Part shown: positions 39,601 to 52,385 of the stretch, piece after piece | Numbering within the stretch: position 1 is the stretch's first letter | How the letters are laid out: the number at the start of each line of letters is the position of its first letter | NCBI GenBank assembly: GCA_900708905.1 | Contig: CAADRB010000057.1 | Location: 124,001-188,000 of the forward strand | Source of the DNA: Hymenolepis diminuta | Taxonomy: Eukaryota > Platyhelminthes > Cestoda > Cyclophyllidea > Hymenolepididae | Reading direction: 5' to 3' | DNA length: 64,000 nucleotides | Translations under genes and position numbers: made by a program | The notes under the pieces: generated by a model | What the model saw: only the letters and a program-made list of their open reading frames with translations | Database searches by the model: none | Told to the model about the DNA's origin: nothing

Positions 39601-42323
39601 CAAGTTCGGTCATTAAATCGCTAAGTATATATTGAATATTGAACATTGTTGTTCTATGATCGGACTCACATTGTCCAAAGGACATTGCTCGCTTATGAAA
39701 TCCCAAATCTAAAAATACAGATAAAAAGGAAATTAAATATTTATGTTCTATCTATAAAATTTCCATTACATCCATGTAGTGAAATAAATATATCATTTAA
39801 ACCTCCATTACATGATAGTAATATAACTAATATATAAGAGTTTTTCATACAATATTTAAACATTTCAAACGAACCTGAGTGCAATATGGGGAATCGGTTG
39901 TCAACGAACATGCAATAATCCATAGATGTCTTTGGTTACCATTAATGACATTCAATATGACATTGTCATTGTCAATCCATTGTGCATGAATAATGTAATA
40001 ACTAGAATATTTGGTAGACAAAATAAAAGTAAAGTGAGCTAAGTTGTTACCTTTCTTCAGGCAAGCTGTTAGCAATCGCATTTCGAAGAAGGGCGCTTGT
40101 TATCAATTTAGGTGGCCTCGATTCATTCAGTTCAAAGATTGCCGCTCCTGAGGTCACCTAAATATGCAAAACCAATAAATTCAACAGAAAGTATTTATGA
40201 AGAGATGGTCCTTATCCAAAGAGGCCACCTTATTCTGCGAGTTTAGTGTTAGAGTAAGAACTTTTTCCGATCCCATTGTGGAGATCCACATTACGGTATT
40301 AAATTGATATCCAAACAGACCTAATAAAAAGAAATAGTGTTAAAACTATTCCAATAAAAAATGAAAAGAATTCCCGAAAGAGAACATCATGCTCTCACTT
40401 TATTTACCCAGAAATATCAAGCACAAGCAGTAATTACTAAAATCGATAAGAATACCAAAATGGAAATTTTTGATGGCATGTTAAAGCGGGTTTGAGGCGG
40501 TTTGGAAAAAGTCCTCAATTTCTTCTTAGATAATTTTGCACTATCTGAACAGCAAATGGTATTCCTAAAAAATTTAAAGTCCATTATACATCTCAGAAGT
40601 ACTCAAGACTATGTTGGCGCGAAATATAAATCAAAATCAAGTTGCCGACTTGTGTGAAACGGGCATAACTTAAACAGTTGGGAAGGTGAAATAAATGAAC
40701 CTAAATATTTAACAATGAACAACTTGTTTATATTCATATTTAATAAATGGATAGATTAGAGATTATAACTTAATAAATTTATGCTTTTCACGCTATTGGA
40801 GCTTTCTTGCCTGCTTACCTTTGTATTCTGGACTTAGCTCAGCGAAGGTTTGATCCGATATCCCACAAGATAGACATTTAAATCCATAGTTTCCATTAAC
40901 ATCGGATAGCACTCCTTGAGCAGAAAATACGTGACCGCCAGCAACTGCAACCTTGATTGAAAATACAAATAATAATTGCTGAGGTAGTAAAAGAGCAATA
41001 TAAAGTAAAAGAGATTGAGGTTTTACCGTTATATTACTCTTAGGGAAACAGGAAGCCGCAATCACAGGCTCAAATTGTCTTTTCTCATTCCTTAGTTCGC
41101 GTATTCGTAGTGCATCAACATTAGCCATACTGAAGGAAAGTTGATATAAAATGCGATATCAAAGTGAAATTTCCTCCAAATAATTTATTTCATTCAATCT
41201 TGAACTATTCATGCACTATAATTTGGTCTAATTTATTTAATCAAAATGATTCCGAACACAAATTTAAAAATAGAACTACAATTTGCCAATTATATAAATA
41301 TATATACATATATATTAAAGTTTATATAATTAAATTCGAAAGTATTAAATATCTGTCTATTCATAAGTATTGACAGTTTTAGTTATTTGCTGAAATTCTG
41401 CCGTATTTTTACATTCGGAATAGCCTATTTCACTCTCATTATTAAAAAGTTAACCCTTTCAGAATTAAAAATATTGACAATTCAGTGAACTTTTCGATAG
41501 TCATAAGTACTTGTTTATTTAATTTCAAATGAAATATAAATAAAACCACTATACTTCAAGCCTGTATCTACATGTATTTCGGCAAGCACTTACTTTTTGA
41601 CATCTTGAACAATTTCAAAAAGCGGATGCCGGTCTTGAGAATAACTCTAGTGAACAATTCATTATACATATATCATTAGTAGTCCGAAAGTATTTAAGTA
41701 AAATGTCTGAAATAAGTAAATACCCTTATATTATCATATTTAACGAGAAAGTAATCGCCATTCATGCAAGACCAAATTTTGGATACTTTGATGTCCTAAA
41801 ACGAGGACGAAACACGTTATTTTAGGAAACATAACACATCTGAATCAACGAATAGGAGAAATTTGACCAACCTTTTCTGCAGACAAATTGAGCACTTCTC
41901 TGTGAGTATATTCTTGACCCACTTCTGATGATTTGTGTGTAATCACAGTTAATCCCTTATCGTTTGCATAGGCAAATGTGTTTCCTGAACAATAACACAA
42001 AAATTTTCAAAATTACCTGAAATCCAAATAACTTCTTGGTATTGAATGCTCCAATTAAGTAGTTTTTCCAAGGACAGGATTTCATTATCTTTACTTAACT
42101 TAACTGAAATAAATAAGTCAGTAAAATTAGAAATGCAGCCTACTCGGAGTTACATAAAGGACTGAAATTATAAGGACGCTGAGAATAAGAATTATAACTA
42201 CCGCAGCAAGCAAAACTCCTCTCCAACTTCTAGCTGCCTCGCTGGGTTTTATAGTCTAAATGGTCCATCTAAACACAAAAGTAAAAGGGCCAATACCTGA
42301 ACATTCCAATCGGGTTCTTTCAT
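27628..42323 (-). CDS. DPP6/DPP10-like: Non-catalytic dipeptidyl-peptidase-like membrane protein (S9B, DPP6/DPP10 type)
   Basis: Type II membrane glycoprotein with a DPP beta-propeller and alpha/beta-hydrolase fold. Exons: 42297-42323, 42144-42255, 42017-42103, 41872-41984, 41724-41795, 41594-41646, 41027-41129, 40819-40951, 40229-40320, 40051-40157, 39875-40001, 37867-37965, 37683-37822, 36467-36819, 36009-36414, 33773-33949, 33478-33538, 30998-31103, 29129-29187, 28985-29057, 28833-28906 and 27628-27771; 2718 nt, 905 residues. RSWRGV precedes a membrane segment (about 22-44). Propeller landmarks are LSLEKLLN, HAQWIDNDNVIL and VCLTC (432-435). The hydrolase part has YAFLLVV, INPDQVAVIGK, LASGHSP and AERYL. 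The nucleophile elbow reads GKRGADAH (Arg754 where DPP4 has Ser630), Asp833 is kept, and the His position is Leu865. It therefore cannot be a normal serine peptidase. Vertebrate DPP6/DPP10 are non-catalytic Kv4 subunits; the same role here is inference. The least certain exons are 7 and 8. Confidence 0.85.
31104..33477 (-). other. large intron of the DPP-like gene
   Basis: The 2.4 kb intron lies between the exons ending GKR and beginning GADAH, so it interrupts the nucleophile elbow. No coding exon is recognised inside it. Other introns longer than 300 bases (27772-28832, 29188-30997, 33950-36008, 36820-37682, 37966-39874, 40321-40818 and 41130-41593) also show nothing firm. The 35170-35424 open frame in intron 33950-36008 was considered and excluded because exons 36009-36414 and 33773-33949 join in phase without it and match DPP6 across the join. 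Confidence 0.6.
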
Positions 42324-42339
42324 TTGGATTGAATCGAGT

Positions 42340-42490
42340 CGATCGGATGAGGGATATGAAGTAGCAGAATGACGTGCGCGTAGACACAAATTTCCCCGGC
42401 CACTGTGGGCTTGCGTGCAGCGCCCGGAGATTTGGCCAAGCTCGCCACCAATCAGATTTCGTTCATGCACCAAGCGGAAACACACTGCTG
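42340..42490 (-). promoter_or_regulatory. promoter-like patch of the DPP-like gene
   Basis: Locally G+C- and CpG-rich stretch immediately upstream of the DPP-like start codon. It contains a CCAAT box at 42448-42452 (ATTGG in gene orientation, within CTGATTGG as in NF-Y sites) and a CRE-like TGACGT at 42370-42375. No TATA box is convincing. The start was set at ATG 42323 because the open frame farther upstream has no in-frame ATG. The assignment as promoter or 5' leader is inference from composition and motifs. Confidence 0.4.
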
Positions 42491-44536
42491 CGCAATGTCC
42501 TTAATTAAGCTTGAAAATAAGTAAGGTTTTGGTATACGAAGAGTTCAGTTTTAGTTCCAACTGCAAATCGCAACAAACATCTACGACCTAGGTTTTGGTT
42601 GTGTCTGATTTTTGGTCTCTAAGTTGCCCATAAGTTAAAGCGAAAATACGCAGTTACATTTCGGAATTTAAAGGGAATGGGAAGCATGATCAAATTCATT
42701 AAGAGCGAGAACGTATCGCTTTAGCCTACAAAAAAATTTATTTGTCCATTTTCTTTCTTTAATTATATTGAGCAAATAATTATTTATTTTGAATGAAAAC
42801 ATTGTTCGTGATTCTGATGATTTTCATTTAATTTAAACAGTTGAAGCACACCTGGTCGGACAGTTCTTATTTTAAGAGAAACAAGTTCTTATTAAACGAA
42901 ACCGAGGAATCCTCACTGAGTTATTTCTCAGGTACCGAGAGCACGAAGGAACGAAACATTGGAATTTAAAAATTTTTCGTTATTAAGCATTTTCGATTTC
43001 TTTGATTTTGCTAATTTGCCCCTTAATTTAACTTTATTCAGTATTTATTTGTTAGCTTGTTCTAGTCGAAAAGCAATAAGTAACCGTAGCATTAATCGCG
43101 TTCATACCTACATGTTTCGGCTAATCAACTGCGACGTATCTATGTTACTTTACTCATGTACATGCTAGGTTGAATAATTTACTTATGACATTGCAACTTA
43201 ATAATCTGTTTTTTTACTATATTTGTAGGATATATTTAACTATCGATTTACAATTCTTTTATACTTGGCTCCAAATTCCTGTGCCAAGTGAGAACAACTG
43301 AATGATCTCGGAAAATTGCCAAACTGGCCATTTATTCCCCAACCGAAATGATAAATTTGCTATGTGTTTGCTTTTGTCAATTTCTTCAACTGACCCCTTA
43401 AAACAGGTTGACTAAAGGAAATATTAAGGGTGGTCATTTTGGAGACACGGTTTTGAATATGTTGCACGTGTTGTCAAATTTTTATTTGCCTAAGCGATCG
43501 TTATGGGAAGATGGGTTCTGTAAGACGTAATTAAGCAAACATCATCATTTGCTAATTAAAGGAAATCAACAATATCAGCTGAGCTAAAAGGCAGACTATG
43601 CCTATATATGGACATATACAGTGTGCGAAACTTAATCTCTTTTGTGATTTCATTCCTTCACATGTATCCTATCTAACAAAACACTACAAGTTGCCTACCA
43701 TTTGGCTAGTCATAAGTGAAGATATCTTAAGCTTAATCATTTCGACTTTTTAGTATATAAATCACGATAAGGACAGTTTCTCGATTTCCATCAAAATTAG
43801 TTCAGGTTAATACTGATTTAAATCGCGGGGCAAAGATATTTTTGATATGTCTCCAGTTGCAGTAACCATAGTTGTGTGCTGAAAACAATTATAGTTCTGA
43901 TAGAACACATCCTGATCTGGCCGAAGCGTACTTTCATCATGAAAAACAATAGTTTCACAACAAATTTTCCCATGTCTGAGGCGGTGAAGCAAAATTTTGT
44001 TGTGAGTATGAGGGACAAACACATGTTTGCATATGAGAAGGAGGAAAAATGCGTATTTGGAAGGAGAAAACACGATTGAGATACAAAGCCGCTGACGAAA
44101 TACATGACTGTATAAAAATACACGCTACCCCACCCCCGCCTTGAGATACTGGTACTCTTTTCATCAACAAATTACACCACAAGCCATTAGAAAATGAGAA
44201 ACTACTATTATGCAATAACTTTCCCAGTTATAATCAAAAGCGAGCATCTGAAAACAGGAAAAACGGCAAAAGATCAAAGTGGAGAAAAACGTAGTCAGAG
44301 CACTTTTCTCTAAGCGGTATTGCCCATTTTGCATCGTCATAACATTCCTAGGTCCAATTTTCATCATTTAGAAGAATCGGTTATAATACAAATTTTGCAC
44401 ATATTTAACTCAGCAAATAATGGGAAAATATATTACATTTCGTACCACTTATGAATTATAGATTAAATGATAATATCTGCTGCTACAGCAGTTGGGGAAT
44501 TATCTCGTCAAATAAGCTAATAACCATGTACAAAAT
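42491..44536. other. intergenic, no recognised gene
   Basis: AT-rich flank of the DPP-like gene. Overlapping small open frames on both strands at 43800-44370 have no motif, splice context or consistent frame and are treated as chance. Confidence 0.45.
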
Positions 44537-44610
44537 AAGTCGCTAGCACATTGGTAAAACACCCTTCCAGTTAGGATTACAGGAGTTAAACTCTAGGATC
44601 CTAGTAGGTG
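44537..44610 (+). repeat. possible tRNA-derived SINE or tRNA fossil
   Basis: TAGCACATTGG at 44544-44554 fits an RNA polymerase III A box, and AGTTAAACTC at 44584-44593 is a degenerate B box; the 40-base spacing is that of a tRNA gene. The cloverleaf stems do not pair properly, so it is not a working tRNA. It may be a fossil of a tRNA-derived SINE, or a chance match. Confidence 0.22.
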
Positions 44611-47600
44611 CATCTGGTAACTAAAACCCAGATGATTGAAAGCAAAGTTGCTCCAATCCATAAATTATTATTCAAGGTTAGTGCAGGGAAGTTAATGCAC
44701 AGGTTTCTATTTTATCTTACATTAATACCCTTAATACGTGCTAAAAGTTGACTTTATGCAGGAGACTCGCTTAGAATTAAAATTTCAAGACATTTTCTCA
44801 CTAAATGGGGGCAAACAGTGACTAGCATGAAACAAAAATAGAATTCTTTACAGCTCATGGCGAAATAGCTAGACAAAATTGCGTTTATATGCTCATTGGT
44901 TCAAATTTTAGAACAGTAAGGTGAGGCCTTCAAATCTGCGCACTTTGGAAAGACGAGACTCCTATTTGTAAAAGGGCATCTGTTTGAAGCCAAATTTATA
45001 TTTCGTTTCACTGAGCTGCTTTTAAATAAGATCCTAAACTTTCTTTAATTTTGATATTAACTTCATAATAATCGTTTGTTTATTTATAAAAATAATAGTT
45101 ATTATACTTTTGGACAAGTAGATGCATAGATGTAGATGTGGGAAATAATTTGGGTAACAGAGGCGGTAAGACATTTGCTTCAAAACTTAACAAGAGCTTA
45201 ACAAAATATGTGCTATTGCCCTTACGAAAGAATTTTCTAGAAAGCCCACTTTTAAACTTATTTTGACGTTGAAATTAACGTTCTGATATGCAGCGTTTCA
45301 ACAATCCTTGTCTTTTATAACACTTAAAGCAACCATAAATGGGACACTGAAATTCCTTGTTGACCGTTGAGCCTGGGGATAGGTGATACCGTTGATTTCA
45401 CGGTATTCACAGTTGTAAATTTAACAGCCCAGATGTGTTCCTTAATCTTAACCTATATATTATAATATTTTTTGACAAATATCACTAGTGATAAAAGAAC
45501 ATTTTTAAATAGATTATTTTCAAGTATCTCTAAAGTGACAAAAATAACTAGTCTGGAGTTACACTCAGAAATAGACCAATCAAACTGATTTACTCAAGTG
45601 CAGTTTTCCTACAATCTTTTTTATTTTAAAATAAATTGTTAAGTTTTGTCGCAGCGATCAAATGATGTATAGAAAATGTTGCGATTGGTGGATGTATTTA
45701 ATTTCATTACAATATCAAGCTTAGAAATATAAATCATTCTATTTTTAAATTAAATAAACATTTGCGATGATTTAAACTCTAATCAAATGCATTTGCTCTT
45801 ACTTAGAATTTTGCTATTTTATTCCTCGTTTCAAATCATCTTTATAGTTGAGAAAGACGTCATCAACTTTGCTAGTTAAACATTTTAGGAAACTGTCTTC
45901 TAATTAAGGTGATTTTGATAAGTCATAAGAACAAAGACAGTTTAAACTTGCAAATTGCGATTTTATCTGTTTTGAATATTTTAATTTTAATTTGAAACTT
46001 CTGGAAGGAGATGTTTTATTACTGTATTAATTAATATCAAGTCATAAAACTATCGAAATCTAAGAAAATGAGACAGGGACCAGCACTTATGAAATTGACT
46101 TGGTGTTATATTTGTCACATTTATTAATTCCTGTAAAGTTTTCCCTCTTTTTGCGAATGACGAATATTATATTTTAACACATTTGTTTAAGTTCCTAGAA
46201 ATATTCATTCATACATTTAAGTTCAGAATAAAGGCGTTGGTTATTTGAATGGAAGATCATAAGAAATGAAATAAAATGTAATGAAAGTAAATAAAAGAAA
46301 TACATAGTTTCAGGTCGATGTAATTTATTTAATAATCTGATTAACTATATTAACAATGCAAATTTTAAATTGATTGTCTTTTTGTTCGTTGAAAGGAGCC
46401 TAACTGAGAAATTGATTTACTCCAGTAGAAATTTTGCTTACTGCTAGGTACTAATAAAATCCTATTAGTTAAGAAGTAGAAATTATGAGGGAGCCAACTT
46501 TGTAGCCTACAGCGGGAAATTAACCAGTTTTGGGTAGTAAATTTTTATTTTCTTTATAAACCTTTGTAAAATTAAGAGATTAGCCCTTCCGCTGGAAGAA
46601 TTAAAAACTCCTCCAAATTTAATTAAATAGTTAATTTTCTACTAACATTCCAGGAAAACCGAACGAATTCATCTTCTTCTTCTTCTCTTTGAACTTAATG
46701 CTGCTTCTATAATAACTGCTATTATATCGTTTTATTTCCCGTAAATGAAGTTACTCACGTTCGCACTCAACTAATGAACGTATGCAACAGCATCAGACAA
46801 ACAAGAACTACTTAAAAACCTAGTTTTATTTTAAGAACGTGTGAACGATGGAGTGCTCTTAATTTTATGGTAGTGAGCACTTGAGTCAACAGATTTGGTA
46901 GATTTTTAAATATCCAAGAGGTATTACTTAATTAATTTTTACTAGTGCATAACTTGCAGTCATAAAATATTTGATTTGTCATCAGAATGCCACTGAAAAT
47001 GACTATTTATTTCCATTGGAAGTTTCGTGACTGGTATTAAAATATACCTTAACTGGACTCTAGTCATAGAAAAGTATATTACTTCAATGATATGCGGTCT
47101 GTTATCCACAATGCCAAGTCGATTCACTGATTTTCTTTTATTTTAAAGTTGGCATTTATGTGAAAAAAAACAACGAAATTTCTGTTTGAAATAACATTTC
47201 CTCCCGGTTTGCAATTTTTCGAAAGGTAATAGAGTGAGCGTTATTTGAATAATATATGCCGACCTTTAAACGTTCTATTCAATCGGGCCAGCTATTTATT
47301 AATATATATTACTTACATTTTTCGAGATTTGACTTACTTAAAAATGTGTATAACTTCTTTAAGAAAGAGACATTCCGAATTAGCCTGATTCGCAGAAAAG
47401 TTTTATCCCTCACAGCAACCAAAGGACCACATTATAGACAATGCGAAAATTGAGCATCAACATTTATTACTGAATATTAGTCTAACCTGTAAACCATTAA
47501 TCAGCAGCGATTAATCTATTTTTTTATTTCGGTATTCGATTCTGAACGAAATGTATGAGCTGTAGGATACGGTCTACGATGGATATTCAGTCAATCTGTC

Positions 47601-50600
47601 ACAATATATATATTGATAGGTAATTGAATGTAATCAGTAGTACAGAATGAAAATATATTACATTTCAATCGCTTTATCTAAGAAACTGATGTCGCTTGTT
47701 TAAATGAAAATAAAGTTAAAAATGGTTACTGCAGTTACTTGACTGAGCCATGGTGGTGAAGAAAGAATTACTTGGTATCATATTGAGAAGACGGAAACCA
47801 AAACTGTAATGATTCATTCGGATAAAAAACGTGAATGATGAATGAAATTAAGGCAAGTCAATTAATGACCAATAGAAAGATTACAGAAGTCAACTTTGAC
47901 ACAAAACTTCGTCATTTGGGAAATAATAGCGCTAGAAAGTTTAAGTCTAAAACTCTTTATACTTTTGACTTAATCAAATCCATTCTATTTTTATAATTTA
48001 CAGAAGCAGATATAAAATTATGACTGATACTACTGTATATTTAGAAGTTCCATATTTTGAGAGCATTTTGTTCTTTTGGAATTTAGCTTTGAAGGTGATT
48101 AATTGGTAATGGCATCACTTCAGGGTTATAGCGAGTTTGAGTTTACGCAATTTCGGAAAGTTTGAGCGTGTATTTGAACAAATCTAAGGTTTGGATAATG
48201 ATGCCACCCTAAATTTAAAAATCACAATGTGGCTTCATGATCTCTACTTCAGTTTCTGGAGTAGGTTTATATTAAAAATGTTTTTTTTTAACTAATATGT
48301 ATGTAGCAACTCATTAATATTTCTAGAAAGAAGGCTTTTAGAATTGAAGAATGTATATGTTTGCTTCTCATAAAATCATGCGAAACCTTATCAGAAAGGA
48401 ATCGATGGATTAGTTTAGCAACATTTTCTAACAGTTTAAGGCGACATTTATTTTATTTATGTATTTTAATTTTTAGTCTACATCTGAAATGTTTGACCAA
48501 CTGATATATCCAGAATTTAAGTGTAGTTAGACTCGCCTCATTCCCTCATTTTGTCGTTTTCCTCCTTTTCAGGCCTCTTCCCGTTTAATAAAAATATATG
48601 AACAGGAGGAATTTCAAACGAACAAACTCAAACATGATATGTACTATTTCGAGTAAAACAGGCAAGGTGAAGTCAGAGATTACCGCTAAGTGGATAAAAC
48701 AATTTATGTCAAATTCTGATTAGATCCGAGGCAATCACGCAAAGCAATCATCAAAAATGCATGAGTACCGGGACTGGTTCTATTTATTTTCCATCGAATG
48801 ATTCTAATTACATTATGTAACTAGACTTAGTGCCAGGTGATAATTATAAGCTTTTTCCATACATCTAAAAGAGTTACTAATTTTGCTATTTAGCTATGCA
48901 TTTCCTGCTGAGGCATAATATGGCATTATTATTGAATTTTAGTGATATCTGACAAAAAAAACTTCTATTTCGTTGTGAATTATTCTTTTTTTAGTTATAT
49001 TCTTTTGAGATATTTCATTTTATCTGGGAAGATAAAATATTTTATGTTAATGGCAGATGTAAATCTTCAGGAAATGTAAAAAATAGGAAAGTTAGCTGAA
49101 AGAAAGCATAAAATGGTAAAATTTTTCTCACCCTTATCAATATTTGCATTGATATTTATGGACTTCAAGTCGACTAAGGCCAGACATTTAGTGATACTTA
49201 GCTAATCCAGTAATTTTTTATACCTTCTGGTTAACGTTCATTGCAATGAGTGTAGGTCAAGATAATTAAATCACGATGAAACAAATATTTTACAGTCTTA
49301 TTAAGCAGGTATGAATTGGACGTCTTTTTTGATAGCTCTAAGTGTTTCATAAAGTGAAATTGACTCATTTCACGAGTTATATAATTCAACAGAGTGCAAT
49401 TAGAGAGTGAATATGTGAATAGAAAAATCATTTAAATCTGAGCAAAGTTGGGGTTTTGGAGGTCGTGGTGGTTTGTTAACAAAGCAGTCCAATTATTTGG
49501 AATTCTTTTCCATTTAAGTGGCATTTATGACATTTGATCTAAATAGTGAATTTCGAAAGATTAACAGCTTAGTTTTATTCAATACAACTCGGTATGCCTC
49601 CCTCCTACCAATATTTAATGATATTGGGAGCATCTTACCACGAGAAAGATTTCTAGATGTCAAATTCACGATCTTTTTAAATCTGAATGACTTTTAATGG
49701 GATTCAATTGTCTTCCATTTTCCCTACATTCTTGTCTTATCTTATTTTATGATTACGTCTACGGGTCTTCCACTAAAGAAACAGAGGTATAATAGAATTT
49801 GCCTTTCTTCGGGCTTTTAGGCGTGATTAGTGCATTTTACCCCTTGACTGTAAGGAGATCCCTGGAATTATCTCTCCAGAACCTTAGCTTTCCGTCATTT
49901 AAAAATACTTTTGTATCATATTGCGCCTACATGGTGATGCCTACACTTCTATTTTGATAACGTCACCACTTTAAGATAAATTTCTACTAACGTGCTTAAA
50001 TGAGGCTTATTCAGAGTCGTACCAAGATGACATAATCCAATCTCTTTGAGTAAGAGAATTGCCATAACAAAAATAGCACTTAAGTATATTTTAAAATATT
50101 GTAATATTATAACCCAAAGCGAAGCAAAAAAATTAATTTAAAATTCTCCATTATGGGAGAATGACTGCATTAACAAGGTCAGCATATCAAAAATCTTCAT
50201 ATTTGTTTTCAGTTTTGGATTTGGGTTTGAGTTTGAGTCATGCTTTAAATTCAAATGCCATTGCTCGTTCACTGGGCTACAGAGCATATTATTTTCCATG
50301 ATTTCCATTGATTATTGGAGGATAATTAAATAAAATGGGAGGTCTTACCACTTCAGTTTTTTCTTTCTCCAAAGGTCCAAAAGCAGGATGATATTAGCCC
50401 ATACGATTCTAATAGGCTCTTATATTTATAAAAGGTAGTTGAGCTAAAGCATCTTACAATTCATTAGAGTTCCCCCAGTTTAACTCTATTGGATATCACA
50501 AAACTCGTACTATTATCACTTTCATACAAATCGGACGACAGCGAAAGCAATAAACTTAAAGTGATGACAGTATTTTGGGTACCCTTATATTCTAAATATT

Positions 50601-50770
50601 AGCTTCTGACGGTGGAATATTTCATTTAATTTTTTGCGAAATGCACCATCATTATTTCTGACCTGTTTAAAATCCAGTAGTTTTATTTATTCCTTGTTAA
50701 GGAATTTACTGAGGTCTCATTTTTATGGTAGTGTGGAGAAAAAGGAAGTTTTTGGAAATTTCATGAAAAT
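44611..50770. other. gene-poor AT-rich stretch
   Basis: About 6 kb in which I recognise no exon, RNA gene or transposon protein on either strand. A short CTT microsatellite lies near 46672-46687. It could be intergenic or intronic for a gene whose exons I cannot identify. Confidence 0.4.
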
Positions 50771-50799
50771 TTAATCACCGACTTTTGTTTTCCTTTATA

Positions 50800-50972
50800 A
50801 AGTTTTTAAATTATGAAGGTGTTCCAAGGATACGGTTTAACAGGGGATGCAAAGTTTTCCACACAACATTTACTGAGGAAAGGAGAGAAGATTGTGAATT
50901 TGGAAGTTTCGGTCACGCAAAGAACGGTTACTGCATAATCCAATCTTTGATTGGCACCACTTTGTCCATAAG
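50800..50972 (+). CDS. orphan exon candidate, cysteine-containing, unknown
   Basis: Plus-strand open stretch after a TTTATAAAG acceptor-like site, with a possible GTCAGT donor after codons reading LSIR near 50972. It includes NYEGVPRIRFNRGCKVF and EDCEFGSFGHAKNGYCI, with three spaced cysteines and an even amino-acid mix that looks more like an extracellular protein exon than random AT-rich translation. No family is recognised and no partner exon is found. It may be chance. Confidence 0.18.
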
Positions 50973-51000
50973 GTCAGTTGGGGACATCCTATTAATTTAA

Positions 51001-52352
51001 AACACAGCTACAAAGGCGCCATCATGGAATTGCAAATATTATTTCTCAAAAGTGAAAGTTTACATGTGTCATTAATTTAGCAATCCCGCATTTCACCATT
51101 CGAATGAGAAGGCATAAACTCAAATTTGATAAATTTAAAATGTGAGTTGTGGAGCCACTCACATATTAGTTGGCATTAGCTGCAATTTGTAACCAGCATA
51201 TTTCGGTTTTTAATAACGAAAAGCTTACAGCAAAATACGAGCTCGCACAAACTTGATATAGTAGAGTTCAGCATAGCTCATTCAGGATAGCTCTTCCGTT
51301 ACTATTACAATGCTAATTACTGACTGTAAATGGCGCGGGAGGAGCTTGATGACTGATTTTCCGTTTACTATTCCTTTATATGATTATAAATTTCATACCT
51401 AACTGTGTTCTAAGCTTTTTCCCATTTGTCTATGGCTTATTATTCTCCTGTTGAATTATCCAAAGTGGTAGTAAAACTACTTTACGAGCCCGACCAACTT
51501 AGGCTAGAAATTCTCTCACCGAACTGTTGATCTTCCTGGAAGTTAGCAGAATCCAATAGCTGTTCAAAAATTTTAGGAAAAAAGAACACAAGTGTATTTA
51601 TAAACCGTAAAAGAATGGGAGAGGAAAAGGTATGGGAATGGGAAGAGTAATTATGAGGGGAGGGTAGTATGCATGAGCACTAAATGGGAGGAACTTGGGC
51701 TGTGATTAACGGGGCGCATTAAGGTACGCCGATGGAGCTGACTGATTTCACGTTCTCTTGTCGATGAGCAAACAATAAAAATCCTCTGGTTATAAACACA
51801 TTGTGGAGCCGTGTGCAGAGTGCGCAAGATATCTGAGGACACTTTACGCACATTTAGAAAATAGAAAATGGAACTGTTAATGGTTGAAACCCAAATTTTC
51901 TCATAACAAAACAAATAAACATAATATTAATCTAAGTTTTGTTCTATATATTCTATCATTAACTCACTTCGAGTTCGAAGGTGATTGCAAACTTTGATCG
52001 GGTGATATTTACTGATGTCCTCCATTATTCAGGCTATTGGTATTATGGGAATGCTTATTAACTTCCTTTTCAACCCCTCTGGTGAGTTAGGAGGCGGGCA
52101 TAAGTTTGATGTGACAATGAAAATTCTTGGCCATCTCTATAATCCTGGGTTGTGGGAGCTTTATGTGATGGAGGCAAATCTTATTCGAAGACGTAGGGTT
52201 TTCCTCCATTGGCTATGCCGTCTATCCAAAGTGGCTGAACAATGATTTAAAGGATCATGACATAGGCACCTTCTTCTGCATTGACTCTAAAGCTCTGTGG
52301 GTAAAATGGAGGAGCCATACTGTAATAGATATCTCACTGATAACTGAAGAAA
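51001..52352. other. intergenic, with uncertain G+C-richer patches
   Basis: Two patches stand out against the AT-rich background: 51650-51900, with a minus-strand open frame, and 52015-52245, with a plus-strand open frame. Neither shows a recognised domain. The second ends about 100 bases before the mariner left end. They may be leader exons or repeat fragments. Confidence 0.3.
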
Positions 52353-52355
52353 GTA

Positions 52356-52385
52356 TCAGGTTATAACAGAAATTCTGTTCAATTT
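52356..52385 (+). repeat. left terminal inverted repeat of mariner
   Basis: Begins TCAGGTTATAACAGAA directly after a TA dinucleotide and is matched, inverted, at 53644-53673. Confidence 0.85.

Noticed and set aside
42297..42485. Longer N-terminal extension for the DPP-like protein
   Set aside because: The open frame upstream of 42323 has no in-frame ATG; its apparent start is a GTG. The region looks like promoter or 5' leader.
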